Part shown: positions 10,870 through 21,550 of the stretch, piece after piece
How positions within the stretch are numbered: position 1 is the stretch's first letter
Layout of the letters: the number at the start of each line of letters is the position of its first letter
Assembly: GCF_046630445.1 (NCBI RefSeq)
Contig: NC_092342.1
Location: 81,828,001-81,892,000, forward strand
Direction of reading: 5' to 3'
Length of the DNA stretch: 64,000 nt
From: Rutidosis leptorrhynchoides
Lineage: Eukaryota; Streptophyta; Magnoliopsida; Asterales; Asteraceae
Translations under genes and position numbers: made by a program
Notes under the pieces: generated by a model
The model's database searches: none
Told to the model about the DNA's origin: nothing
What the model saw: the letters and a program-made list of their open reading frames with translations, nothing else

Positions 10870-10947
10870 TTTTATCTTACTCATGACGTTGAATCAAGAA
10901 ACTAGCAATTTTATCTTACTCATGACGTTGAATCAAGAAACTAGCAA
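10870..10947. repeat. Tandem duplication of 39 bp
   Basis: The 39-bp phrase beginning TTTTATCTTACTCATGACG occurs twice head to tail (10870-10908 and 10909-10947). A short AAACATCCACGG motif flanks the pair and also appears near 10620. Confidence 0.85.
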
Positions 10948-11319
10948 ACAAACATCCACGGTTTGACTCTCAGTTTTAACTATTTTCTTACCAACCTATT
11001 CTTCCGAGCTTTCAAGGGAAATTTGAAATACGTTTAAGTGACTTCTATAATGGCTAGGTTGAATTGTTTTAAGCTCAATTTGTTTTTATTAACTTAACAA
11101 ACTTGAAACGCATGTTTTAGCATATACATTACAAATTTCTATATAAATGTAACAGTAAAAAAATCATAATAAATACACTTAAGAGTGTTTTAAGAGTGAT
11201 CATGGGGAATTGGTAGTTTTAGAATAAGATTTGTTATGAATTGAGCGTCGACTTCTCACATTAGAATAATCCATGCTAGTGAAATAAGTCGGGTCGGATC
11301 CTTTTTCGTTGACATAATT

Positions 11320-12114
11320 AACCTTCATCTCTTCTCCCCTTTTTCGTGTTTCACCTATACATACAGAAATCACTCATAAGTTACACTCAAATCGATCATT
11401 GAACCTGGATTACTAAATGGGTAAACGAATGAAGTTTTTCAGTGATGTCAAATATTATTACTCAAATGCATGGATAATTTAGTTATCTTGTGAGTTTTGA
11501 CCATTGTTCAACTTATCCCTGTCCACCTCAAAATATGTTGTCATTGAAATTTGAACATGAGATACGAGGAAATCAAAACGTCAACCAGCTTTAGCTTATT
11601 TGTTCTACTATACTAAGCATAACATATTTCAATGCATATACATATACATACTACTATAATAGCACTAAGTTGGTTGAATAATGTATAACGAAATTAAATT
11701 ATCTTAGCTTAGCATTAGGGTCACAAACATTTAGGAGATAACTTCATTAAAGTTTCTTTTACAAACAGAATTATATGCAAAAAAGGCTTCTGACAAGCTT
11801 TTTTATCATTGGATTGAAAAGTTTTTGAAGTAAAAATTTGAGATTGGTTTAAGTCTTAAGTGAAAGATAACTAAATTAGTAAATTAGATTGACATAAATG
11901 ATTATTAGAAGAAATTACCTTCCTTTTTGTCACTGTAGAACACCAAATCTTCATCTCCATATCCTTCAACCTGAAAATCAAAACATAACCATTGGTACAA
12001 ACTACAAATTTTGAATCTTTCCCTATAAACAGTGAAGGCTTATAAGTTGAGTTACCATTTGTTTGAGCATCAACTTTCTTGAAAGCCCATGAGAAAGAAC
12101 CTGTTGGTCAAAAC
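11320..12114 (-). CDS. Three spliced exons of an unrecognised gene (3' end)
   Basis: On the minus strand, three short segments have correct AG|...|GT borders and matching phases. 12114-12056 (59 nt, after TTTTGCAG, before GTAACT) encodes FDQQVLSHGLSRKLMLKQM. 11970-11919 (52 nt, after TTTTCAG, before GTAATT) encodes VEGYGDEDLVFYSDKKE plus one base. 11354 to a TAA at 11320-11322 follows a TATAG acceptor and ends GETRKRGEDEG. The joined frame has no stop until the end and the tail is highly charged. I do not recognise the protein. Upstream exons were not found between 12.1 and 14.6 kb, so this may be the end of a gene with long introns or a gene fragment left by a transposon. Confidence 0.4.
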
Positions 12115-12439
12115 CTGCAAAAAAAAAAAAAAATAAATAAAGTTTAACATGAGTGGTAATTTGGGGTGGATCAGGTCTTATGGAGTGAGCTGAGGTTGAT
12201 ATGCACCTAATGGGTCATCAGAAGCTTGCATCTGATGACTACGTAAAAAAGCGGCATTGGTCGTCATGAAAAGTGAAACACTGACACACAACGTCGTCAT
12301 AATGGCGTTCATCATCTCAGAGCTAAGTAAACATAACATATAATTCGTAACAATGTAGTATGAAATATATAGATGTTCGTTTGAGCGTTCTGTTAGAATT
12401 TTAAGTATCAATCAACTGAAGTAGACATATATGATTCTT

Positions 12440-12560
12440 AGTAGGATGCGTTTGATAAAACAGACTGATTAAGCTCTGAATGGTTCAAAATGTGAATGAT
12501 TCAGAACTGATACCCTGCACATAATAGGGAGTTTCAAGAATAAGAAAGTGCATAGATATC
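12440..12560. repeat. hAT-like MITE fragment
   Basis: The phrase GCGTTTGATAAAACAGACTG followed by TCTGAATGGTTCA resembles the terminal part of the larger MITE at 18578-19233. Only one end is recognisable, so it is probably truncated. Confidence 0.45.
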
Positions 12561-13987
12561 GTAATCAGCATGCATATAGGGAAAGGGCTAAAGATTACAT
12601 GTGTTAGCGACTTTTTTAGTCATTCTCGCGTTAGCAGATAGATTTAAAAAAACGGTGCATAAAATCCACATTGAATAGATGTTAAGAGAGACAGTAGGCT
12701 ACAATTGACAGCACCATTTTGGGTCACTTTATCACCATATATGATGAGAGGACCACTAGGATCTACTTACATCTCTATCATAACACCATATTTCTGAAAT
12801 TTTGTTACAAGCATTACAAAAGCTAGTCAATATTTTACTAAATTAATTCATGATCAACCTTCTTCAAGCTTTGAGATCGGATGGAAAAAATCTAATAGTA
12901 TAACATTGAATACATTATTGGACCATAATCAAATGAACAGTGAGTACTTATGAGCAAAAGAACGTTAATCAAGATTAAATCCGCCATTTTTTTATCCGAT
13001 GCTTTAGTCTCTCGCGTTAATTTGAAGGGATTTGATCAGCAACCGTGATACATTATAATTAACTGACATAATAAAAACAGATTCTTTTTCGATTAGACTA
13101 GTTTTTAACCCTGACTGTGACGTTAGAGACAAATTGCGCACTTTTTGGTAAAAAAGTGAATTTTTTGCTGTGAATGTATTGTAGTTGATATTCATTAAAC
13201 CAAAAGGTTAAAACAAGTCTTGAATTAAATAAATATATAAAAAGTATCTTGAATTGAATTATGATTGATTAAACAAGTCTCACGCCTAAAAACAATTTCG
13301 TCAATTAGCGACTAACACTCGCATAAAAACTAACGCGGGGTTAACCGGGGTCAATTTCCGTCATAAGTGCCAATAAAGCTAACGTTTAATTTCTTGCACT
13401 CGGTTAGTTTCAGTCTTAGGAGTCAACTGGGTCAAACTAATCTGGAATTACCTTTTCATATAGTATAAACAATTAAAAGTATAAAAAGTTTTGACCTATT
13501 GAGTCCTGCTAAAAAGGCATAAAAGTGTAGAATATGACCAAAAAATGTGTTCACATGTATCCACAATAATACAATTAAACTTTGTCTGGTCAACTTTAGA
13601 GATGAAGACAGATAGGTAGCTGTGATGTACCTCTTGCCTCTTCTATTTTCTTCTCAATAATCACACTCCTACTCAAATAATGTGACATATCAAATTTTTT
13701 TTTTTAAATGATAACATTAAACGGATCTGAAAATCAAACAAGTACAACTAATATAGAGAATTCAACTTAAGGCAATGACAAGGTCTCACAAACAAGTGGA
13801 GACACTTTGCTCGGACATTAAGAAAGTACACACCAACTATAATTCTAACTACCGATTGCACTAAACACATAAAATAAAATATAACGGCGATTGTTGGAAT
13901 ACGCCGACCGCTACCACAAGTAAACAATATTATTGGACTTATTCATATTAATAACTAACCAGGCGTAGTTTTTCCTCTTGAGTTTAC
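12561..13987. other. Intergenic stretch, no gene seen
   Basis: AT-rich, with scattered open frames under 65 codons that lack family motifs. No RNA gene or clear transposon border was recognised. Confidence 0.4.
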
Positions 13988-14300
13988 CCGAAAATGGCAA
14001 ATATTTTTACTCGGATTTATGCAACTTAAACGGGTTATACTTGGAACGTTTCCGGTCCTTTCCTACCACTTCAAGAGGTTCTATAGATGGGGTAACCAAA
14101 AAAATGTACGCATCAGAGAGCACCACGGTTTTTCCTATTTAGATTACTGAAAAATGACGAATACTTTTACTCAGATAAATGCAACCCAAACATAAACAGG
14201 TTATCCTTTGACCGTTTCCTATCCTTCCCTACCACTTCAAGATCTAAAAAGGGGGATAACCGAAAATTGTATGCATCAAGAGCAAGTCTCACTCTATTGA
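13988..14300. repeat. Tandem pair of diverged units of about 165 bp
   Basis: Two head-to-tail units each contain 'ttttactcggat-tatgcaac', 'gggttat/aggttat', 'ccta-cacttcaaga' and a 'gtatgcatca' ending. The first starts near 13988, the second near 14152. Related phrases occur at 1.43-1.53 kb, so this is a dispersed repeat family of unknown type. Confidence 0.6.
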
Positions 14301-14666
14301 ATTATTACAGTCAACTTTTGCATCAAAAATCTTTTCATACAAGATATATATGCATTCCCATTTCATTTTATTAATAAGTTAACACTGAGATAGAATAAGC
14401 CTTACTTAAAAATGTGTAATTTATAAGTATATAAATAAATTCCCCAATACATGGAAAGAAAATTATAATTGCTATGACAAACGGCACACCAAATGCAGTA
14501 AAATAAACATCATAACACAAACCACCATGTTTCAACATCTAATCACTGACTCAAGATCAAACTTAACCTAAAAACATGTCTAGTTTGTGCATTAATCCGA
14601 TACACTGTAAAAATTTGTAACTGTATGTATACGAAACTGATATCCTATAAATAATGATGCATAAAT

Positions 14667-16800
14667 TCAAAATCTACAGCATAAAAACCCATATCGCCAC
14701 CCACGATGCTTTTGTAAACGCCTCCGATCAGCTTTTGCCATTCTTACAGGACTGCTATTCCATTCATTCGGTAATCTGAAAACATTAACGTAAACATCGT
14801 AAGAATTTATAAGCAAAGGAGTGTTTACAAAGTTAGTATCATGTTTTTAATTACATTGGGAAGGCAAAGGAGCGAGTGCTAGTTGTGCTACTATCCGATC
14901 GAAGAGAGATGCTTCCAGAAAACGCTATGGGACCTGAGTACGTTATTAGCCCTGAAACGGGACCCGCAACAGAGAAACTTGACTCTCCTTCACTACGGTT
15001 AACGGTGTTAAACATTGCAACATTATCTGAACCGGCCTCCTGGAGCTTATGTGCACCATGCGGTTCATTGGAACGTTCGTGAGCTTGCACGGGATTCTCA
15101 ACCTTATGGAAGGTATGAATTACGTCCGATTTGATATTATTGTTGATAATTGAAGTGTTGTTTAATTCCTCTATTGGGCTTTCATTTGAGATATTAGTAC
15201 TCTTTGAAATTTCTTCTATAGGACTCTGCAAGTAGAAGGATCACTTACGAATGAGTCAATTAGGTTATAATATTTAAGATAATAGACACACATATAGATG
15301 CCGCTTTCAAGTAACGCGCTATGAAATATCCGATTAACATTCTTGTTTTGTTTTTTTTTCTTGAACTGCCTCGTTGGCAGAGAATATAACTCGATTCTTA
15401 TCTTCAACAAAAACGACCTTACTGACAAACATAATAACTAAACACTGACATAGAGATAGCAAGCTTGCAAGTAGACCCACTTCCTAAAAAATGGGTTGTT
15501 ACGGGGTTTCTAATTTCTTACGGGTCATATCATCATATGCTAAATCATCATATCATATTTGAAAGAATATATGTATATTTAACATTTAACAAATCTGTTA
15601 AAAAATTGTTTTGGCAAATCCAACCTGCCTGCACTGTTACGAACTGTATAAAAAAATAATAATAATCTGTTTTGTTCTATAACCCAACCCGTCTTACTCG
15701 TCAAATATTCCACCTCAAAACTGAACCATTGACAATATATCAAAACGGTAAGAAATACCAACCTGACAAGGCTGTTGATTAGAGGATTCGAGGAGGGATT
15801 TAAGGGTTGGCAGTGGTCTATCTTGGTGCATAGAGGGGGCAGGGGCACCATTTAACTCTATGTTCTTTGTAGAGACATTATCCAACAACTTATCACTCGA
15901 ACGTATATCTGGATCATATTTTTCGGTGGCCGTTGAATCAGTATCAGCTTCTGGTTTAAATATTATTTTGTCTGAACCACAATCAGAAGTTGCATCCTCA
16001 TCTTCACTTTCACATTTAGACACAGTGATTAACTCATTTGGAGCCACAGAATCAATTACTTCTTCGTTGGTCCCACATTCTTTACGAGCATCATCCACAC
16101 AATCTCCGTCTAGTTGTAAATTCTGTAAATCTTGATTCGAAATATCTGTATCGATACTTATGTTGTTGGTAGTGATATCACCAGTGACAGTCGAATCTGC
16201 AACAACTTCATGGGCCCCAGAAGATGCATCAGATTTCGTTTCAATCCCTTTATCCTGATTATTATCTCCAACATCCATATGATCATTAGTAGATTCCGAA
16301 ATCCGCATACCGGTATCACTTTTTCCGTCGGTTCCAGAACATAAATTAGGTTCTTCGTAATTATCTTCCACCTCCATTAATGGAAATTTGTACAGTTCAG
16401 GCTTCAGAATCTCGTTATTATTATCATCAAACAAATTCCTATCTCCACGTTGTATTCCTTCATCAACACAAATATCCTTGACATGAAAAGTACCTTCTTT
16501 GTAACATACTAACAACTCAGGCAAATCACAATCCAACACGTTTTTATCGGTATAAAGTCTCGTTCCTTTCTCACAAAAGTCTAACGAAACATTATTACAC
16601 GATGCCAAAGAATTTCTAAACTCGTCGTCTTCACAATTATCGGTCAAACCATCCTCGATATTTGAACGTTGATGTTCTTGATTGTTCCAAAAGTTGACTT
16701 TTCCATCCTCATCCTCATCATCTGATAAAAAAGGATTCGTATATCTTCCTGGGCTCTCTTTCATGGTTTCCTTCAGTTCATCTGTGTCATAATCACTCAT
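14667..16800 (-). CDS. 18S pre-ribosomal assembly protein gar2-related protein, 505 aa, three coding exons
   Basis: Minus-strand exons 16800-15763 (1038 nt), 15225-14855 (371 nt) and 14775-14667 (109 nt) join in phase to 506 codons including the TGA at 14669-14667. Borders are canonical: CAG|GTTGGT and TTGCAG|AG for the first intron, AT|GTAATT and TTTCAG|A for the second. The Ile codon split across the second intron restores the family block FAFP-I. The N-terminal two thirds is acidic and low in complexity (MSDYDTDELKETM, a DDEDEDG run). The C-terminus carries the conserved features of the plant family: a Ser/Thr-rich stretch ending STRSFAFP, then EWNSSPVRMAKADRRR, and a Cys-pair end GFLCCRF. 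Plant members are named for weak resemblance to yeast gar2. Their biochemical role is, to my knowledge, not established, so no reaction is assigned. No stop or frameshift is seen, and it is the only intact host gene here. Confidence 0.88.
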
Positions 16801-17463
16801 TAATCTTTATCCAAAAAAAGAATCACAAAAAACAGATGCAACAAATATAATTCTCATGTGAGATTTACACCAAAGGTGAGCAGAATATTCAATATACTGT
16901 CTATATATAAAACAATATATGGGGAACCACATTACTCAAAGACGAACTATATATTGGCAATGAAAACAATATTTGCATCTACTATCTCAAGCCAAATTTA
17001 AATAGAACCAAAAGTTGTCAGCAAGATATAAATAAAAACAAAACTTTCAATTAAATGATTTTCATGTCTAACAAATTAATTTATTTTTTATTTAGAAGAA
17101 AAGAAAAAGACAGCACAAAAAGTTAAAAGTATATATTAAAAAAATAGTAAATTACACACTGAACATCTTTTTACAAGTAATTCCACTAGCATAGATCAGC
17201 TAAAAAAAAAATTTTATTCCTCAGGTTTGTTCTCTTACAAGCTTCGTTTTGGGCAGTTAACTGAATCAAAATTCCTAATTTTTTAATACAAAAAACAATT
17301 AGTACTTTACAATCTCATTACCAGATTAGATTAAATTAAATTAAATTAACCCTAGAGCAATAAAACTGTAACTAGATCCTAACAAATTCTCACTTTCTAA
17401 CTACACATAAACAATATTAAGTAAGTACACTTCATAGTAGTTGATATACAGTTAACTATAATA

Positions 17464-17510
<47 letters not shown>

Positions 17511-18045
17511 TATCTGTATATATATTCATTAACAGATCCGAATCTTACGGTAAAGATAAACACCTTACCTGGCGGTTAAATTATGTATATCAGTAAATAT
17601 TTAATAATAGGGCAAAATATTGAAATCAAAATAATCAAAAACCTAATTCTTCTTCTAATAGTCTAAAAGCAATAGTGCATTTATTATGCAGATATAGAGG
17701 CGGATATGGAATCAAACTTTAGTATTAACTGCACAAAATAAATATATATACTACTAGTACATATTGTATACAGATATAGAGATCCTGAAATTAATTAATG
17801 ATTATAAATTGACTAACCTGAAAACTATTGAAATTGTGTTAGACCTGATTCGGGAGAGACGTAGATAATATGATGAAATAACTGTTGCCGTCCGGTGAAT
17901 AGTGGCCGGAGGAGGTGCCGGAAAAGTGAAGGAGAGAGAGTGAATCTGTTTAAAACAGAGATACAGTCAGAGATATGTGTGATTAGGGGAATTTGGACAA
18001 CTCATTGCCTGTTAATGGGGATCTCTTTTTTCTTTTCCTTTTTGT
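16801..18045 (-). promoter_or_regulatory. 5' untranslated exon, leader intron and promoter of the gar2-like gene
   Basis: Upstream of the ATG (16800) an AG acceptor lies near 16812 after a T-rich run. A matching donor CAG|GTTAGTC ends a leader exon at 17818. That exon is CT-rich on the minus strand (CTCTCTCTCC near 17935), typical of plant 5' leaders. A TATA-like TATATAAATGG lies at about 18067-18077, placing the start near 18040. The implied leader intron is about 1 kb and contains a (TA)n run. Promoter and start site are inference. Confidence 0.5.
17467..17509. repeat. (TA)n microsatellite
   Basis: Uninterrupted TA dinucleotides of about 43 bp, inside the presumed leader intron of the gar2-like gene. 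Confidence 0.95.
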
Positions 18046-18077
18046 ATTTTTGGTGTTTATTTTAACCATTTATATAT

Positions 18078-18418
18078 TATAATATATATCATATATTATT
18101 TATTTATAATATAATTTATACGTAGTAATTTATTTACTCCGTATTTAATAATTAATTTAAATTTACTTTAATTTAATTTAATTTCTTTAAGTTAATGGAT
18201 TTGTATATGTGGGCCAGCTGTTATAATATGTGTGGGCCTACTTCCCACCATCACCGCAACAAAAGGACGTATCACGTATAGGGTGGTATAATCTTATACG
18301 GATATCGTAAATTTTGTAATTGTAAAAAATGCAACACCCATACAGATTAGGGAGTATTATTTTATTTTTATTTTTTTTGCCAAAAATAATGCGAATTCCG
18401 TATAAAAATGAAAGCGTT

Positions 18419-18449
<31 letters not shown>

Positions 18450-18577
18450 TAACCAAAAAATACAACAAGATAATAATAAGACGCGAACTTAGAAAATAAT
18501 TACAACCTATAAATATCTATCACCGAGCCTCAAGATACACAAAAATCAAATTGCATAAACCATCGACCCAAAACTAA
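18078..18577. other. AT-rich upstream sequence, no gene seen
   Basis: Contains a T homopolymer run (about 18418-18442). Nothing else is recognisable. Confidence 0.4.
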
Positions 18578-19233
18578 GGGTGTGTTTGTTTTTCTATTAA
18601 TTAAATGGTTCAACGCTGAATGTTGAATCATTCAGCATTGAGCGCATTTGTTTATGACCTCTGAATGACAGATTGTATTGAATGGTTCAACAATCAATAC
18701 TGAATGGTTCAGAGATAAACTTCGCTCTTGATTATTAAGCACCTAAATTTTATTTAATACTCCTTCCGTCTCAAAAAAACAGTCCTAGTTGACTTTTCGT
18801 TGAATTTAAGATATAGTAATGAATTGTCTAATTTGCCCTTCATTTAATGTAGTTATAAAGAGTAACTAATAAATTAATTGATATATTTAAAGTAAAATTT
18901 CCAAAATAAAAAAGGATATAACTGGAACTTAATGGTTATTTAGAGAAATGAACAATAATTTTGGGACAAACCAAAATAGAAAGGTGGACAGTTTTTTTTT
19001 AGAGGGAGTGAGTATTCTTTTAACATTTTATCAAACACATTTACTAAACAACTATATTGTAGTTTTTATTCATGTCGAATGATAGTAAGATAATTTTACA
19101 TCTTTTACATTAATAATTTAAAATGATTATCAAACAGCATATTGTTATTCAAAGGCAACTTCATGTCGAAACTTTGAATCATTAGGATTATGAACCATTC
19201 AACGTTTAATTATTTAGTTTTATCAAACTCACC
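18578..19233. mobile_element. hAT-like MITE carrying a nested Stowaway MITE
   Basis: The left end GGGTGTGTTTGTTTTTC...AATGGTTCAACG is mirrored at the right end by the reverse complement of GGTGAGTTTGATAAAAC...AACGTTGAATGGTTC. Subterminal copies of TGAATGGTTCA repeat inside both ends, as in hAT-derived MITEs. No clean 8-bp target duplication was found, so the borders are approximate. The middle holds the Stowaway element. Confidence 0.55.
18760..19012. mobile_element. Stowaway (Tc1/mariner) MITE, about 253 bp
   Basis: Left terminus CTCCTTCCGTCTCAAAAAAA and right terminus reading CTCACTCCCTCTAAAAAAAA on the opposite strand, both followed by an A(C)TGTCC block. TA lies on each side (18758-18759 and 19013-19014). 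These are standard Stowaway features. It sits within the hAT-like MITE. Confidence 0.8.
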
Positions 19234-19592
19234 ATAAACACCACATAAAGACTAAAACCAAACAAACGTCTAAAATGAAACCAACTAGATACACGGCTTA
19301 AATCACAATATAGACAACATGATTACCAAAACATATAGCTTACTTTTTATTTTTGAAAAAGAATCATAACATTCATAACATATGAAACTTCAACAAAATT
19401 GAAGCCTCACTAAACATACAACCAAAATCAGCCGAGGTCAACAAACAATAACCAAAACTTAACCAAGCTCGAACAAACAATAAATCGGTGATACAAACCT
19501 AGAACTAATATATAAATTATTAAGGAATAACAAAATGAAGAAAATGACCAATCAAGCTTGGGACAAGAGATTAGCAACCATCTTCACCTATG

Positions 19593-20039
19593 ACGACCCG
19601 AAAATTTTCAACCAAATTTAAACTTAATCTTATATGATTCCGACACGATAAACAAAGTCTGTTAAGTTAAATCTCAAACATTTTGAACCATATTCATGTA
19701 TTCATTTAACCTCGACCAGATTCCGACGATTCATGAACGATTAAATAAATGGATATGAATATGTATATATATATTATAACTTGAAAACGTTAACAAAGTA
19801 TTAAATATATAATACTTTACATTAAATGTATTTGTCTCAATATATGTTTAATATATTCATCTACGGAATTAGAAGATAATACCAATGATTAAATTAGTAG
19901 ATATTTTAGCATTTATAAATACCGTAAGTATTGTGATATTATTATAAGTCTTTGTTGAGAGGTCCACCTTGATTTAGGAAATTTTTCCTCTTTTGATTGT
20001 ATTTGAATTAATTATATAAATAACTTGCAACGTGTTTAT

Positions 20040-20124
<85 letters not shown>

Positions 20125-20432
20125 GTTCGAAATATATATATATATATATATATATATTTTAAAAAAGTTTATAGCACTCGTTTATTGTTTTATAATTAAA
20201 TAAATATTTCAATTATATATAAGGTGTACAAATTTATATTTTTCTAAATTATATATATATTTTACAATGTGATAATATATAATAGTAATTTAGATATAAA
20301 ACGTTTTGATATTATTAATTATATTTTAATTGATAACGAGATGTTGATTTAAGGAAGCAATTGACCAAAACACTCAAATGATTAAGTTATACTTCTAGTA
20401 ATATAGTTTATCATTGATTAAGTCTAATTATT
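19593..20432 (+). repeat. LTR fragment beginning TGACGACCCGAAAATTTTC
   Basis: Opens with the TG-ACGACCCG start seen in several Gypsy-type LTRs of this window, then AT-rich sequence with a (TG)n(TA)n run. No internal region or partner LTR is found. It appears cut where an Athila-like LTR begins near 20433. Confidence 0.55.
20045..20157. repeat. (TG)n(TA)n microsatellite with an interruption
   Basis: TG repeats pass into a long TA run, broken by GGGTTCGAAA near 20122-20131, then TA again. Confidence 0.9.
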
Positions 20433-20574
20433 GATAAATGTACACATCGCGAAACGTAAAGTACAGGTTTTCTAAGTGTACGAAAGGACGTTTGAAAAAC
20501 TGGAACCGGGACATTAGTCGAGCGTCAACGTACAAGTTATCAGAACTAAAATTACAAGTCACCTAAACACCAGA

Positions 20575-20619
<45 letters not shown>

Positions 20620-20849
20620 TATATATATTATAAATATAATTATAATAATATGTCGACAAACTAAATAACAAAAATCATGTGAGCTGGATTCAGAGGCCAT
20701 GCGATCGCATGGCTAGAAGACTGTGAACCCATGCGATCGCATGAGGTGTAGTTCAGGAAAACATCTATAAAGCTCGATCAATTTTTGGCTTCGAATTCAT
20801 TCATATTTCTATCCTCTCATCTCAATCTCTCTAATATATATATTATTAT
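20433..20849 (+). repeat. Athila-like LTR fragment with promoter and paired palindromes
   Basis: Tracks the 5' LTR of the Athila element at 40733 onward in order: TGATAA start, GCGAAACGT/GAAACG, AAAGTACA, GGAACCG, CAAGTCA, GAATATAATATA, then GAGCTGGA. It continues through two palindromes (20696-20713, 20730-20743) to a TATA box TATAAAG at about 20767. It breaks off at 20850, where another LTR start follows. Confidence 0.65.
20696..20743. promoter_or_regulatory. Two copies of a CATGCGATCGCATG palindrome upstream of a TATA box
   Basis: An 18-bp perfect palindrome GCCATGCGATCGCATGGC (20696-20713) and a 14-bp perfect palindrome CATGCGATCGCATG (20730-20743). A TATAAAG lies about 24 bp downstream. 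The homologous place in the LTR at 40990-41039 holds two copies of a different palindrome. Confidence 0.7.
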
Positions 20850-21060
20850 TGTAACAACCCGGAAATTTCCGATAAAATTGAAACAAATTCTTTACATGAT
20901 TTCATTTAACCTCGACTAATTCTGACGATTCACGAACCATTATTCATTAATATTAATTCATTATATTAATATTATTATTAATATCATTTTTAATATATCA
21001 CTAATCATTATTTAGAAGTATTATTACTACAAATATTATTAATGTCATTATTATTAATAA
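20850..21060 (+). repeat. Start of another LTR, cut by a Helitron end
   Basis: Begins TGTAACAACCCGGAAATTTCC and shares the following 'catttaacctcgac--attc-gacgattca-gaac' phrase with the LTR at 19593. It stops exactly at the Helitron CTAG at 21061. Confidence 0.55.
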
Positions 21061-21545
21061 CTAGTTTATAACCCGCGACTTCGCGGGCTTTTCAAATAAG
21101 AGAATATAAATTTGTTAGAGATGCAAAAGATTTGTATCCGAATAAACGATCATCCATTAGTCAAATATAAGATAAAAATGGATGATACAAATCGATAAGT
21201 TATAAGAGGACTTGTACAGTAAACCACAACAATAATTCAAACATAGTAAAACAATGGTGTAAGCAATCCGTAGCAAGTAGCAACTATGAGAACAAAGTGG
21301 AATACTAATGACACTGAACCGAGATATCATGTTTGTGGATGTGATTTTCAAACATTATTTAACGCTTCTAGTCGCTTGTTGTACGCATTAATTGACAAAA
21401 ATAAGTGCGAATTGTTTAGTTGTAAGCTTTTCTTGCATCTTAATCAATGTGTTGATAAGCAACTATTCAACTTGCATTTCTGCAATAAGACAAAAGATGT
21501 CAAGAGATGCAAACATGTAATGATAATATTTGGTTAAAATTTGTT
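21061..21545 (-). mobile_element. Helitron 3' terminus and adjoining body (5' end not found)
   Basis: On the minus strand the sequence ends with a 7-bp-stem hairpin CCCGCGA-AG-TCGCGGG (21072-21087), then TTATAAA, then CTAG, followed by T outside, as for a Helitron 3' end. The body continues up to the GATAA target duplication of the Gypsy element, which landed in it or beside it, and may resume at 38946. A Cys-containing frame of 83 codons at 21286-21537 has no recognisable domain and is not called as a gene. Confidence 0.55.
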
Positions 21546-21550
21546 GATAA

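Noticed and set aside
10602..10905. Heptad-like proteins (for example runs of QKPPYFA) on both strands
   Set aside because: Direct product of the 21-bp tandem array in several frames; not coding evidence.
12178..12411. 77-codon minus-strand frame with a hydrophobic start
   Set aside because: No splice context joining it in phase to the exons at 12114 onward, and no recognisable domain.
15579..15851. 90-codon minus-strand frame overlapping the gar2-like first intron
   Set aside because: It runs across a good splice donor at 15762 and out of frame with the conserved gene; intronic chance frame.
21286..21537. 83-codon Cys-containing frame
   Set aside because: Lies in presumed Helitron sequence; Cys spacing fits no zinc-binding pattern I know, and length is within chance for this region.
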